64,000 nt of DNA from Myripristis murdjan. Lineage: Eukaryota > Chordata > Actinopteri > Holocentriformes > Holocentridae. The DNA lies in NCBI RefSeq assembly GCF_902150065.1, contig NC_043987.1:27727987-27791986 (forward strand), read 5' to 3'. Of the stretch, positions 45,106-58,200 are shown piece by piece. The translations under genes and the position numbers were made by a program. Position 1 is the first letter of the stretch; each line of letters begins with the position of its first letter. Below the pieces are notes generated by a model that made no database searches, was not told where the DNA came from, and saw nothing but the letters and a program-made list of their open reading frames with translations.

Positions 45106-45890
45106 GTGATTGTGATTTAAAATGAAGGTCTTACTTAATTAAGGTCATATTTCCTTTTCAGTCACAAACGTGTGTGCTGTTTATAAATGACAAAACGATC
45201 AGAATTTAGTTACACATATATTCTAAAACAGAACTATAAAATTATGCGTTTTACAGCTCTTCACACTACACAAGTTTTTTTTTTTTTTTTTAATCATACA
45301 TTTATATATCTATACATCATCATTATTTGCGTGCGTGCATGTGTGTGTTGGCTGCTTTCCCTGCTTCCCGAGTTAATGCTGCTTTAAAGTGCGAGGACTC
45401 ATCTGTCCATTAAAAGTGCTTTTGGTCAGCAATAATAAAAAATAATATACAGAAGAAATGCAGATGGGGGATACCTGTCAGTCTAATGGGTTCATTAAAA
45501 AACCCTAATCCTAACAAAAAAAAAAAAAAAGAAAACTGAACAGTATAGAAACATTAATTATTTACGCACTAATACAAATACCTTTGCCATAAACTAGAAA
45601 AGTCCATACCCTCCGCTCAACAAATGTCAAAAGTATTGGAGAACCGGCTCATGAGCGCCCCGCTTAATATTTCCGACATCACTTGAAGGCAGTATAAGAA
45701 ACGGCCTCATTAATGTTGCTGGACCTCTAAAGGTGCAGTAGGTTTTCTTAATTCCCTCGGCTCTTCTCGGTTCTGTTTCCTGTCTTTGTGTAGGAGCTGT
45801 CAGTCAGTCTGAGAGCTGAGAGCTGAACACCTAAAAACACAAACAGGCGGTAGAAATGGGGCGTGGCTCGAGCTTGAGACGTGGATGCAG
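45106..45890. other. Upstream flank of gene 4
   Basis: AT-rich sequence with poly-T near 45275-45291 and poly-A near 45516-45530, then more GC-rich sequence approaching the gene 4 promoter. No gene is recognised. Confidence 0.45.
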
Positions 45891-45902
45891 GAAAACTAAA
45901 CC
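45891..45902 (+). promoter_or_regulatory. Degenerate ISRE-like site upstream of ApoL gene 4
   Basis: GAAAACTAAACC aligns with GAAATCGAAACC of gene 3 in otherwise similar sequence, but the second GAAA has become TAAA. It lies about 140 bp before the ATG, so interferon response may be weaker here. Confidence 0.4.
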
Positions 45903-46041
45903 CAACACACCGCGGCGCTGCGCACGGCAAAGTTTTATTTCCGTCCTAAGATTTTTTCAGCTGAGACGAAGAGTTTTCCAGCCTGTACGGCCTCAGATTT
46001 TTACATTTGACTTGTTTTTTCCCCTCCTGGCAACTACTAAG

Positions 46042-46320
46042 ATGGAACCACAGGAAGCTGACGAGAGGAAACCAGACGAACGGGTGTTTCTCGAAAGGTA
46101 CACGCACTCTGTAGGCCTGAAGGCGACATGCTGACTGGAGAGGAAGAATGGGCTGAAAAGATTAAGAGTTATCTTTGTTAATGTGTGATAATATCGATAA
46201 TGATAAATAATTTGACAAAATGTAGTAACAATTCAATGTATGAGTAAGATAAAACAATGAAATTACATTATTAGGCCCGTAACATGCATGTTTATGACTC
46301 TCTCTCTCTCACACTCTCTT

Positions 46321-46368
<48 letters not shown>

Positions 46369-46371
46369 CGC

Positions 46372-46402
<31 letters not shown>

Positions 46403-46802
46403 CGTTTTTTTTTTTTCATTCCATGCATATACAGCAGGGGCGTAGAACTGGGTAGGGATGTCAAGGACACGTCCGTACTAGCCACTTCTGTATAGTCCCT
46501 ACCAGTATACCGTCAGTGTTCAGTCAATGCTTATGGTACACAAAGGGTTAACAGTCAGTCTCTGCTTGAAGTCCCGCCTCTAACGTAATATCACTCATCG
46601 ATTGGCTGTGCCATTTCTTGCTAATGTGTGATTGGCCGTCCCCGCTGTCACTCCATCTGGTTGTAAAAAGCGCGTGAGGACAGCGGAGTTTGTTTGCTGG
46701 TTGGCCAGCAGCTACAGTCCATGTGCATCTGTTGGAGCTTATTCTGCCTAAGTCATGTCAGCTAGACAGAGTATAATATCAGTGGTTGCATTTACATTCA
46801 CA

Positions 46803-46856
<54 letters not shown>

Positions 46857-49800
46857 GTAATAAGGCACAGCCAGGATGGGTCCCGAAAAAGAAAAGTGGA
46901 CATAAGAAGTTTCTTTAGAAGTCAAAGTGGAAGTTACTCAAAGAACAATGGCCCACTCCCAACAAACTGCAGTAGATCTGAATAAAAACTACTTTGAAAT
47001 ATATCCTTTCCTGTAGTATATTTTAAATGCCCAATCCAGTAAGTTAAATATTATATAGTTAGGGCCCGAGCACTGGAACAGTGCGAAGCCCTATTGTTAT
47101 TAGTAACCAGTTTGTAAAATGTGTAATCTGCGACAAAATGTGGGTATACGATGTTTCACATTGTCTAAAGTTATTGGCTGCTGATAGGTTACTGACTGTC
47201 AGGTGTTTGGGCACACGGATCTTTATGCTCGGGTGTATTCAACGACATAATGTTGTGTGACGTTGTCTCATTGAATGATCTGTTTGGTCGTAACGTTTTG
47301 TAACAGAGAGCAACATGCCTCTGAGGTTGTTTTCCTCCGTTTTGTGGGCGTGTCACAGGTGTTATCCAATCAGCATCAGCCTGTATTCAAGCCTCCGTGA
47401 TTTAAAACGACAGTGCTCCATTATGGCTTCCAAGGTAGTATTTAAGTGTAGCCAGTGCTTTAAATTTTACCCATCATTTGAAGAGGTAAAAGCACATGAT
47501 GTATGTGGTAAGTATGATAATAGATCAGACATAGATGATTGTTTTTCTTCAATAATATGGCAACTTTTATTCAACTTAAAACTTAAAATACGGTGGTTAG
47601 GAAAAAAAAACACTGTTATTCCATTTTCTAAACAGCGGTTGGTAAGTCTACGTCTAAGTGATAGTTCAGCTCACAAGAGGTGCATAAACAGCAGAGTAGA
47701 GCAGATCTGTCACCTGAAATGTTTCTCTTCACACCTTAAAATGAGCAACAGAGGTCGGGTCAGTGTAGTTAGTGTTACTAAAATTCTGAGATCACCTACT
47801 GACAAAGGAGACAGACAATGCCCAGTTGAGTAGTAAATTTTTACTTGCAAGGAGTGAGTAGCTTACCCCGTTGGGCAGCGACCTCTCACTGAGGCACTTG
47901 TTCACACATCAACAGTTATCTATTCTATTCTAACAGGAAATGAATCCTTATATGGTAATATTCAACAATCCAGCTACAATACAAGGATACAAGGTCATAT
48001 TACACTCTCACTTGGGTGAAGAGTGGAAAACTACTGTCTACACACTTTTATATAGTGTCATGGAAATAATGGTAATATAATGTAATTTTATAAGATTAAA
48101 ATGCAATTTTTATAACATTTCCCTCCTGTTTATCATTATTTACATACAAATAGAAAAAATATGCACAAGATCATCAAGTCAGTCAGTTACAACTTCTCTC
48201 GATTTTCTGTAATGACGTCATAGAGATCAACACATAAATTTCAAACAGCTGCGTCTTCAGTGTTGTTAGAAATGCTGCTGTTGTCTCCTCCGACGAGCAG
48301 CCGGACGTACACCTCCCCGTGCTCGGTGTACAGTGTGTCTCTGACTATTCCGCTGACTAGCCTCCGGATCAGCGCCTGGAAACAAGGTATATAACAGACA
48401 ACAAAGAGAAACAGCAAAGCCAAGACCAGCAAAACAGGTGTAAGCACCTTCACGGCCACAGAGAACCATGAACCATCAGTAAGCCACTTCCACAAGTTAA
48501 ATCCCACTCCTGTATCAGTCTGATCTTGCATGCATTTTTGTAAAGCTAATAGATGTGAGTGTAGTTAGGTTAGATTACTTATACTGTCAGGGATCCATGT
48601 GCAACAATGCTCACCAATCAATTGACAGACATCTCCTGTTTTCAGCCATTACCAAATCAAGAGCCATTCTGTTTTGTAAGGCCATGGCTCTGAGAGCAGA
48701 TAACTCTGGACTAACAGTTTATACAATGCCATCAACTAAGGCTGTTAGGTTTTCTAGCTCAAATGCAACTTCATTTAATCAATGTGTGACATTAGCCGCC
48801 CCATAAAAGGGAATATTGTGCCTAGGATGCCCTTGAAGTCAGAGATGCGTTGGCCACGCCTTTGCCTCTGTAGGTCGGTTTGAGTGGTGTGATGAGAAGC
48901 GAAGGTCTTGAATACCTGCACAGATGAGAGCAGATATGACAAATGACAGCAACCAGACCACCCAGTGGGAAGATATATATAGGATTTGTGCCCACATGTC
49001 CAGACCATGGACTGAGGACATGCGTATCCCCAGCCACATGGAGCTGTATTAGACACAAAGGGGCTGTTAGCACCTTTTCCCAAGGAAAAGTTGACAATGG
49101 GAGATAATGTAGTCAGGTTAAAAGTGACCAGGCATCCTGAATGTGTTGTACCATAAACATTTCATCCAGTCGCATTATTCAATTATCATTTTTACCAACA
49201 CGCACTATGACCTTACAGTTAGTGGCATTGCCCAAAAAGTGTCATCATCAACGCAGGGTCTGTAAAAACAGAGGGGAGCATTGGGCATTGAATCTCCATA
49301 CCCATGAGACATCATTCCTTTAGAAACTGTAGCATTAGTCACATTAGAAAATGTTGAAGGGTCACGATAGATAAAAGTTGAAGTGACATTCAGGGCTGGG
49401 AAGTAAGACACCCACGTGGAGCGATTCCTTCCCACAGTTACATCTTGCAATACAGCAAACACATCCGCGATATAGGCTGGATGGGGGACCAGAATAGGGC
49501 TTTCTGCCACTCCATGCGGCCATATGGAACAAAGATAACAACTACTGCCATTTGTGAGTCGGTTAGAGATTAACATTACAGACTTATACCAAGAATTGTC
49601 CATAGGTTCATGATGATCAATATGATAACGTTTATTTCTTACCACCAATGGAGGAGTTATAATTGCTAGTGAAGCAAAAAATGTCAAAAGAAACAAAAAC
49701 AACCACTTCATCTTGACCAGGCCTGGTGTGACCTAAATTGCTGAGTGCACCGTTGGTTTCTTCACTGGCATTGAGACGGCTAGTTCCTAATGATTCTAAC

Positions 49801-52800
49801 CCCCTTTGTAGCCAGACTTATTACACTCAGCAGGTTGTCACCTAGGTTTTAGTCAGACAAAAGATGTTGTTTCTTACAGTGAGATTGGTGTATCTAGCTG
49901 GGTCTTTCAGCTATCTTTACTGTCATGGGTGTGGTCAGCAGCACTTGATATGGACCTTCCCACCGCGGGGATGACCAAGCCTTCTTTTTGATGACTTTGA
50001 TCAGAATCCAATCTCCTGGCTTCAGCCTTGAGTCAGCTTCTGTAGGGATAGAATCAACAGGAGAGACTGGCAAACGATTAGCAATCTCAACCTCGTTATG
50101 CTGCAGCATTTTCCTCATATAATAATTTATTGTCTGTTCTTGATTTTTTCTGGTGTAAGCACACTCCATTATGGTAATCTAAATTGTCTACTATACAGTA
50201 TCTCAGTATACAATTTTACTAAATCCAAATAATAAATCCAGTTTTTTTTTTCCTGATTCAGCCATACATTTCCTAAGTTAATTTTTTTATTGTTCCATTA
50301 TATCTCTCTACCAGCCCTGCACTTTGAGGATGGTAGGCACGATAATTCTTTAAATCTATCTGTAGTCTTGTTCCCACATGTTCTATGATTTTGTTTACAA
50401 AGTGTGCTCCATTGTCACTATATAGCGTTCTGGGGATGCCATATCTAGGAATAATTTCTCTACACAATGCTTTGGCTACTGTCAGGGCGTCTGGATTTTT
50501 TGTGGGCAATATCTCTACCCATTTACTAAACATATCTATCATTACAAGGCAATATTCTTTCCCTTCACATTTATTAAGTTGTATAAAATCTATTGCCATA
50601 GCTTCAAATGGTTCTGTGGGCATTGGGAAAGCTCCTCGTTTTGGTTTCAGCCGTCCCTGGGTATTGAATTCTGCACATATGTGTCATCTTGCTACAAAAT
50701 TCTTTGAAAAATTTGTGAAACCGTGTGCTGTGAATTTACTTAATATAAGGGTATTCATCCCTCCTGTCGAACCATGGCAAGGACTGTGGCTCAAAATACA
50801 CACCCATCTATATAGATTTTTAGGGAGAATAGTTTTTTTTTCTCAGGAGAGAAGTAAATACCATCAACAATTGAAGCACCATGAGACAACCAAAAAGATC
50901 GTTCAGACTCAATGGAATCTGTGTCAGAAAAGGCTATACTGTAAGGGGGTGAAAGTGAACAATACTAGAAGATGCCTGAACGGCCATTGAAGCAACAATA
51001 ACCGGCTGGACACATACTGGGAACGCTAAGGTGACAGAATCTGATTTGGAAGAATAGTATGCCAAGGGTCTCAACTTGTCACCATAAAACTGCAACAGGA
51101 CTGATGACATGTGACCATTTTTACAATACACCATTTGAACAACAATTGTTGAACAGTTGTTTGGTGCATGGTTTAGGTGCATTAAGAATGACTTGTTTAC
51201 ATTTCGGATCTAAGGCTTTTCCGTCTGCACTAATGTTGTCACCCAAATATTTAACTGTAGGACGCCATAGCTGCAATTTTGCTTTATTGACTTTGTGCCC
51301 ATTATCAGCTAAGAATTTTAGCAAGGCTTTCGTGTCAATTTGACATGCTTTTTCTGTAGGGGAAGCTAACAATATGTCATCAACATACAGCAGTAATTGA
51401 CTAACACAGAGTGGTGAAAATTTAGCTAGATTAGATGACATCCATTGTGAGAAAATGGTGGGAGATTCACAGTAACCTTGGGCTGAACATGTGAACGTCC
51501 ACTTCTTCCGTTTATACATGAAGGCAACCCAGAATTGACTGTCGGGATGCACTGGGATGGCTGCTTTCTTTACAGGGAACAATGGAGTATTAACAGGTGA
51601 ATCAGGGCAAGGAACTATAACACTTGCCTTTACCAACGCATCTGTAGTATCTGATATGCCTTCTTCAGCATCTCTCTTTAGGGGATATTGTTTAACACAT
51701 GGCCTAAAAGAAGTCTTTGGTGTAATTTGTACCAGTGTTGCACCTTTTATCAAACCAACATCAGCGGGTCCAGAGGACCACAAGTTTGGATTTATCTCAG
51801 TCAATTGCTCTTCCTCCTCAGAGGACAAAGACACTTCTTCTCAACTTTCTGATATCTTTCTTCTTTCTCCTCTGTAGCACTTTAAGATTGTTAAATGTAA
51901 AGTGCGTTACAAATAGGATTTATCATTATTATTATTATTATTGTATCAAGTGGGTTGCAGTTTCCACTCGCGTGCACCAATTGAGGCGTTGTTTGTACAG
52001 TCCATATGTAGGACTGTAGAAAAGGTGGGTCTGCACAGGGTGCCAATCAGTGCCAATTTTTGTCTGACACAGGAGACGGTAGAGGTCTCTCCATTCTGTG
52101 TTGGGGTTACAAGTAAGAGATACATGTGGAGGTGCATGTTCTCTGTACAGGAGCTGCTGTGCGTTAGTTAGTGAAACTGCAACCACAGAGTTTCCGTGTT
52201 TGTCCCACACCATGTCTGTTAAACTGAGTTGTAGATCTGTCAGCTGAGCAAGTTTAGCTTCATATTTTTTATCTGGTTCACCAGAATGAGGGAAGTACAT
52301 TGTACAGTGTAAGTCTGTGTAGCTGTGTTTTTCTGACATGGATGGAACACATGCATCTGCCATTTCTATCAATGTGCCTGGGATGTCACTGACTGCTGAA
52401 GCACACAAGTCCAAAGTGTAAAAATATTGGGGCTGCCCTTGCCCTTCCATAACAAAAACGTCTTCACCGTTGTTTACTTGTTTAACTATCAGGCCCTTGA
52501 GTGTGGGAAGCAAGGCCAAGCTCAGTTCGCACATTGTTTGTCTGCTCAAAAGATTAACCGGGCAGCTGCTAGAATATAGGAGTTGTGTCTTTGTGCTTTT
52601 GCCAGTAAGGTCATCCTTCACAAACATGTTATGTGTCAGAAATTCCTTTGACATCAGACCATTTGCTGATCTGTCCCAGACAAAATCATTTGACAGTTTA
52701 TCTGAGAACCAGGGATCATTCACCACTATTTTATCAGCTCCAGAATCACAAAGAAAGGTGATCAGCTTATCCATTGCATAGAGGTCAATAGTGTTTTTTT

Positions 52801-53262
52801 TTTTTTTTTTTTTTTATCAATTTGCTTCAAATAAACCTCCAGTTCAAACATTTCCATGCTCTCCTCATTTTTTCTTCCCTGCATTTCCATTCTTTCCTTT
52901 CCTTTCCACCTACAGCACCTTTAAGCGCATCCAGCTCTGCCTGTGCTGCCGCAAAAGGTGGTGGCGAGGCAGTAAGGGGGAGACGTAGCACGTCTCTGTC
53001 CTGCCTGTTGTTGTTGTGCTTGTTGTGACGGTGCTGAAGAATTACAACCATAATTTTCATCATACTGCTTCTGTGTTAACATAGCATCTGTATATTTCAC
53101 ATCTCATATCTCTTTTTCTTAGGTTAGCCCTTATTGTATATTTTAGTTTTTAGTCTTTATAGACTTTACTGTATATAATTAGCCTTTATTCTTTTTTATT
53201 TAACTTTATTGTATGTTTCTACTGTTGCTGCTGGAACACCAGAATTTCCCTGGTTGGGATCA

Positions 53263-53295
<33 letters not shown>

Positions 53296-55193
53296 ACATA
53301 GTCCAGCTATGCTGAAAGGTCACTTGAGTTCAGACCAACCATTTTTTTTTTGCACCCAATCATTTTTTTTTCTTTTTTTACCAACAGAGTACAAGCAGTT
53401 ACTCCGAGTTTCATTGAAATCATATTTCTTTTGCCACATGCTCAATTGTTCACAAGAGCCAGGGTAACGTTTATGCATGTATTTTGCATCAGCCATCAGC
53501 TGAGGTTCAATCTTTTTACTGCCACTACTTATCATATTTGCCAATGGAACGCCAACAGCCTACTTCAACAGTCAGCAGAGTCAGTTGACACCGATCAGGT
53601 TTACCCTCTGCCCGCTGCTTCGGCTGTCGCGAACCCAATCACTCATCAATCACACACCAATCACACCGTTCTTTGCTAGCTTTATCTTTAACGTGCATGC
53701 GCGAGGTTTGTCTTTAGAGACCTCCCTAATCAGGTCTTTACTAGGAGTGAGTAGCTTACCCCTCTGGGCAGCGACCTCTCACCCCGGAGTGAGTAGCTTA
53801 CCCCTCTGGGCAGCGACCTCTCACTCAAGAACGGTTCACTCAAGAACGGTTCATGCGCGCGACCTCACAAACACACTCATACTCACTCAACTGGTGTCTT
53901 CCTAGGCAGGCAGGGTCTCGTTTACTGTTGTTCGGATCCCGTCACCCCACTGTTGGACGGAGGTGTCCTGGTTCAGCTGGCCTCTTTTTTCACCGAACTC
54001 TGCGGTGGAGGTCTTTCAGGTCCCAGACCAGACTGTGCACAGGTTTTTCAGCTTCACCAGTTCCTCCCCGTCCTCCAGTCAGAGATGTTGGGATCCAGCT
54101 CGAAGGACCAAGTTGTTACTAAAATTCTGAGATCACCTACTGACAAAGGAGACAGACAATGCCCAGTTGAGTAGTAAATTTTTACTTGCAAGGAGTGAGT
54201 AGCTTACCCCGTTGGGCAGCGACCTCTCACTGAGGCACTTGTTCACACATCAACAGTTATCTATTCTATTCTAACAGGAAATGAATCCTTATATGGTAAT
54301 ATTCAACAATCCAGCTACAATACAAGGATACAAGGTCATATTACACTCTCACTTGGGTGAAGAGTGGAAAACTACTGTCTACACACTTTTATATAGTGTC
54401 ATGGAAATAATGGTAATATAATGTAATTTTATAAGATTAAAATGCAATTTTTATAACAGTTAGGAACTGCAGTTTCCACATAAACTACTGAGAAGGGTTG
54501 GAGGTCTCCTCCTGCGTGTGATCGCTAAAACAGTGGCAGTGATGTCCAAAGTCTTTTGCAGTGCCCCTGTTATTAGTGATCCATTTACAGTTTTTTTCAA
54601 TTGCTTACACACAAAACCTTTATATATCACACTATTTCTAAAGTCTTTCACTCAAACCTCACAACTTCACCTCAAATCAGCAAAACCATAAACTAATTCT
54701 CAGCCTTGACACAGTTTTCAATTTAGCTATTCACTTTTTGCCAATCAGTACACACAATTCTCTAGCTAACACACAAAAATCTATCAGGAAGTAACTTGAT
54801 TTCCCATTTCAAACACAACCAATCAAAATGCCACACTTATTCATCAGTGCCTCAGACTCTGTCCTCATATATGTAAACAATAATTGCTTTACTGAACACC
54901 AACCAATCACTCCTTGACATAGGCCTATAAATAGGTCAAAGGTCAAACTATCTGTCAAACAACAACGCAGAGAGCCAGGGGAGTCAGAGGAAGATGCAGA
55001 GGACGAGGAGTCCAGGTTCGTGGAGGACGCTTTGGAACAGTTGATGGGTCTTTCGCGAACGAAAGAGCCGGCTCTTTGAAGTGAATGGCGGGAGCCGGCT
55101 CCTGATTGGGAGCCGTTTTTTTTTTTTTTTTCAGGAGCTGGTTATTTTTTCTGCGAAAGCCGCACGTGAGTGCTTCATCCCGAACCGGCAGTT

Positions 55194-55226
<33 letters not shown>

Positions 55227-58200
55227 CACACTTTCCTCCATATTTGATGGTTGGTGTACTTTGCTTTGATTTTTGATTATATACTGTACAATGCTGCATC
55301 CACAACAGCAACTGATTTATTCAGAAAATTAAACATTTTTGGTTCCATTATTGCTTGTGTTGACTTCTATTTGCACGCTACTGGATTTTCACTCTTATAT
55401 GGCAATATATCAAGAAAATCCATAGAAACAAAAGAGCTTTAGATTTAGAGCGACAGTGTGTAAATGATATACACAAGTATGTGATACAATGGGAAATGTG
55501 TTTGTAATGTGAGACAAATGCTTGCTTTTGCGATGTGTTTACAATATTTTGAATACTGTGTTTCATTTTGCAGTAGATAGGGCGCTTTTTGCATTTTGTG
55601 TTAGCAGTAGTTGGATTTGTGTGTAAAGTTTTGAGAAAAAGACACAGAGCTTTGAAAATGTGTGTAAGCAATTGAAAAAAACTGTAAAGTAATACCATCC
55701 TCAGTCAGTTCTTCTGCCACAACTGGAGGAGAATGGCCCTCTCGGCTTCCATACTTCCAATGCTTGCATAATGCAACAGGTTGTTCAGAGCTTTATCGCT
55801 TTTGTTAGATTGATGTTACGTACCGGTACATCTGTGTTGAATACACCCCTTGACTCTTTTATTGAGTTGGACATGCGCAATACGCTCCTCTTCAATACAA
55901 GCAATAGGAGCTGCCTTGAGCGCATTTTTCCTGCGCCCAAGCTACCAACCTCTTGGGGGCAGCAATACGTAAACCTCATAGGTGAGACTGACATACCGAT
56001 ACACATGCGATCAACGAGTGTCGCGAATGAAAAGTAATCAGACAGTAAATCCATTATGGAAAAAGAAAATTCAGTTAAAATCGCTGCACAATATGCCATT
56101 TGAGAGAAGACTCCAAAGAGACTGCAAAGCAAAGCAAAGAATAAAAGAGCTTGGACCTGACCAACCTGACATCAAAATTGCACAAGAATCAAAGGACAGA
56201 GGAAGACAATATACCAGGTCATTTTGTAGGAGCTGATTTACTAAAAAGGCTTGGCTAACTGCATATAATAATAATAACTTATGATATACGATCATTATAT
56301 CATACTGTTTAGTCATATTATAATGTTTATAATTTCATTACAACGTTCAACTGTGCAAATTAACGCCTATCACTGACATAAATATAATGGTATGATAGCT
56401 TACATGTTTAATTTTTTTTATGTAGCCCTACCTGGAAAAAAAACACCAGCCGCCACTGCTACTTTTTTTTTACAGGCGAGTGCAAAGAAAAACGAACCGT
56501 TTTTGTTTTGGTGCAGCAAATCGTGGGTCTGTTTCACAAAGCAGTTTTAGTGAAAACTCTGAGTCTGTTAACCCTGAAATGAGGGGAACTCTGAGTTTTC
56601 TGTTTCACAAAGGGAGGTAACTCAAAGCAGAGAAAGAGGGGTAACTCTAGCCTGTTTCACAGAGGGAGGCAACTTAAGCTCTCGGCCAGTTACCGCAGGA
56701 ACAGACTCCATGAAACTAACCTGGTCGGGACCAGGTTTTTCTCATGAAACCTCGAGTTTCTCTCTGTGTCCGCCCTCTTTCAGCCACACACCGTATTTAA
56801 CTTCCTCATTCATTCAGTCAGCAGGCGAGTTTTGGCGTGGCATATTAGTTCTGCCGTCTGTTACTTTTTTTTAGTGATTTAAAAAACAGTCCGTAGGCCT
56901 TTACCTTTATTAGAAGTCCATTAGTAGTTAGGTGGTGTCTTTTTTTCACGAACATGGCATGTCCTTTCGACAACGATCCCGTGGATGAAGGTGCAGTGTT
57001 ACTGCGCAGAGAATTAAATATTCGTCGGGAGATGGTTATAAGACCGCGCATAGATGTTTTAGCATTTCCAGACAATTATCTTTTTGAGCGTTACCGTTCC
57101 ACGTCATCTAAATGAAATAAATTAATAGGCCAGCAGTAATTCAAGCAGTTTTCCCCTGTAATATTATTGATTGCAACGGACTACATTTAAACTTACGCAT
57201 TGACCCGAGCAGCAATGTTCTCCCATGCGTCTCCCTCTCCTTTGCCGCTGCAGCGGAGTTGCAGTAAAAAACATGTTCAAACTCGCTGTATGAATGCATT
57301 AAGATTTCCAATTCAATTGGGGTGAAAAACGCAGCCCGACGCTTCCCCGTTGCCATGGTGACTCGTCTTATAGCTGTTGTGCACGCGCTTAATTCCAGGT
57401 GAAACTACTCTGAGTTGATGAAACTATCTCAAATGCAAAATTTGCACCAAGTTGCACTTTTATTTAGTGTTACACATGACTTCAGTTGTTTTCACATATT
57501 TTCCTTCTTTCTTTAAGGGACCAGAATAGTTGTTGTAAGGTGAATGTGGTGTTTTTAGATGTCAGTATCAAGCAAATTACATCCAGGTATTATTAACAGC
57601 TTTTAGAGTGACAAAAAGAATCGGATCGATATCGGTATCGGCCGATCCTCAAGGCTGCAGTATCGGTATCGGTATCGGATGTGAAAAAGTGGTATCGAGC
57701 CATCCCTAGTTTTAATTTTGCTAATTTAAATCCCTATGGGAAAGCACAAATAATGTGACATGACAGTATTATTAAAATTATTAATTAAAAGGACACACTT
57801 AGGATGCTTCATGTGGAATTTTTTTTTTTTTTTTTTTTGAGAGTTTGAGAGGACTGTATTGGAGAACCCTTGGCAAGTATTTTAGGTAACAATCATTAAG
57901 ATGGAAAAAGGCGATAAAACAATGCCGAGGTGGAAAGTGGCTGGAGATGTGTTTTCAAGTGTTGTTTTCAAGAGGAAACCTCACAGTGTTGTTTTGTGTT
58001 ACAGAGAGGAACTGCAGGAGGCTTTATGGTGTTACATCTCAGATACGTTCAGCTACATGGACACGGTGACAGAGTTCTGTTATAGGCTTTCAAAATGGAT
58101 GCTTGAGAGAGAGACAGAGGTATCTATGATGATGGACATCAAAGACAACATCAACCTGGACTTCAGCCATGTCACTAAATCTGAGAACAAAGCCCAGGCC

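Larger units (their letters stand above)
47773..54458 (-). mobile_element. Endogenous retrovirus, class I (epsilon/gamma-like), broken
   Basis: The element is a fossil provirus on the - strand in intron 1 of ApoL gene 4. It has a 5-bp target duplication GTTAG on both sides (47768-47772 and 54459-54463), two 345-bp LTRs beginning TG and ending CA, a primer-binding site, a polypurine tract, and pol and env remnants in the normal order. No gag is recognised. The LTRs look identical by eye, which suggests a recent insertion. However, the coding part is broken at several places (roughly half a dozen or more) and carries nested retroposon tails. The family is judged from class I-like reverse transcriptase and a GPY/F-type integrase end. 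Confidence 0.85.

Noticed and set aside
55771-56037. 88-codon open frame
   Set aside because: No family resemblance, no splice context and an overlapping antisense frame of similar length; expected by chance.
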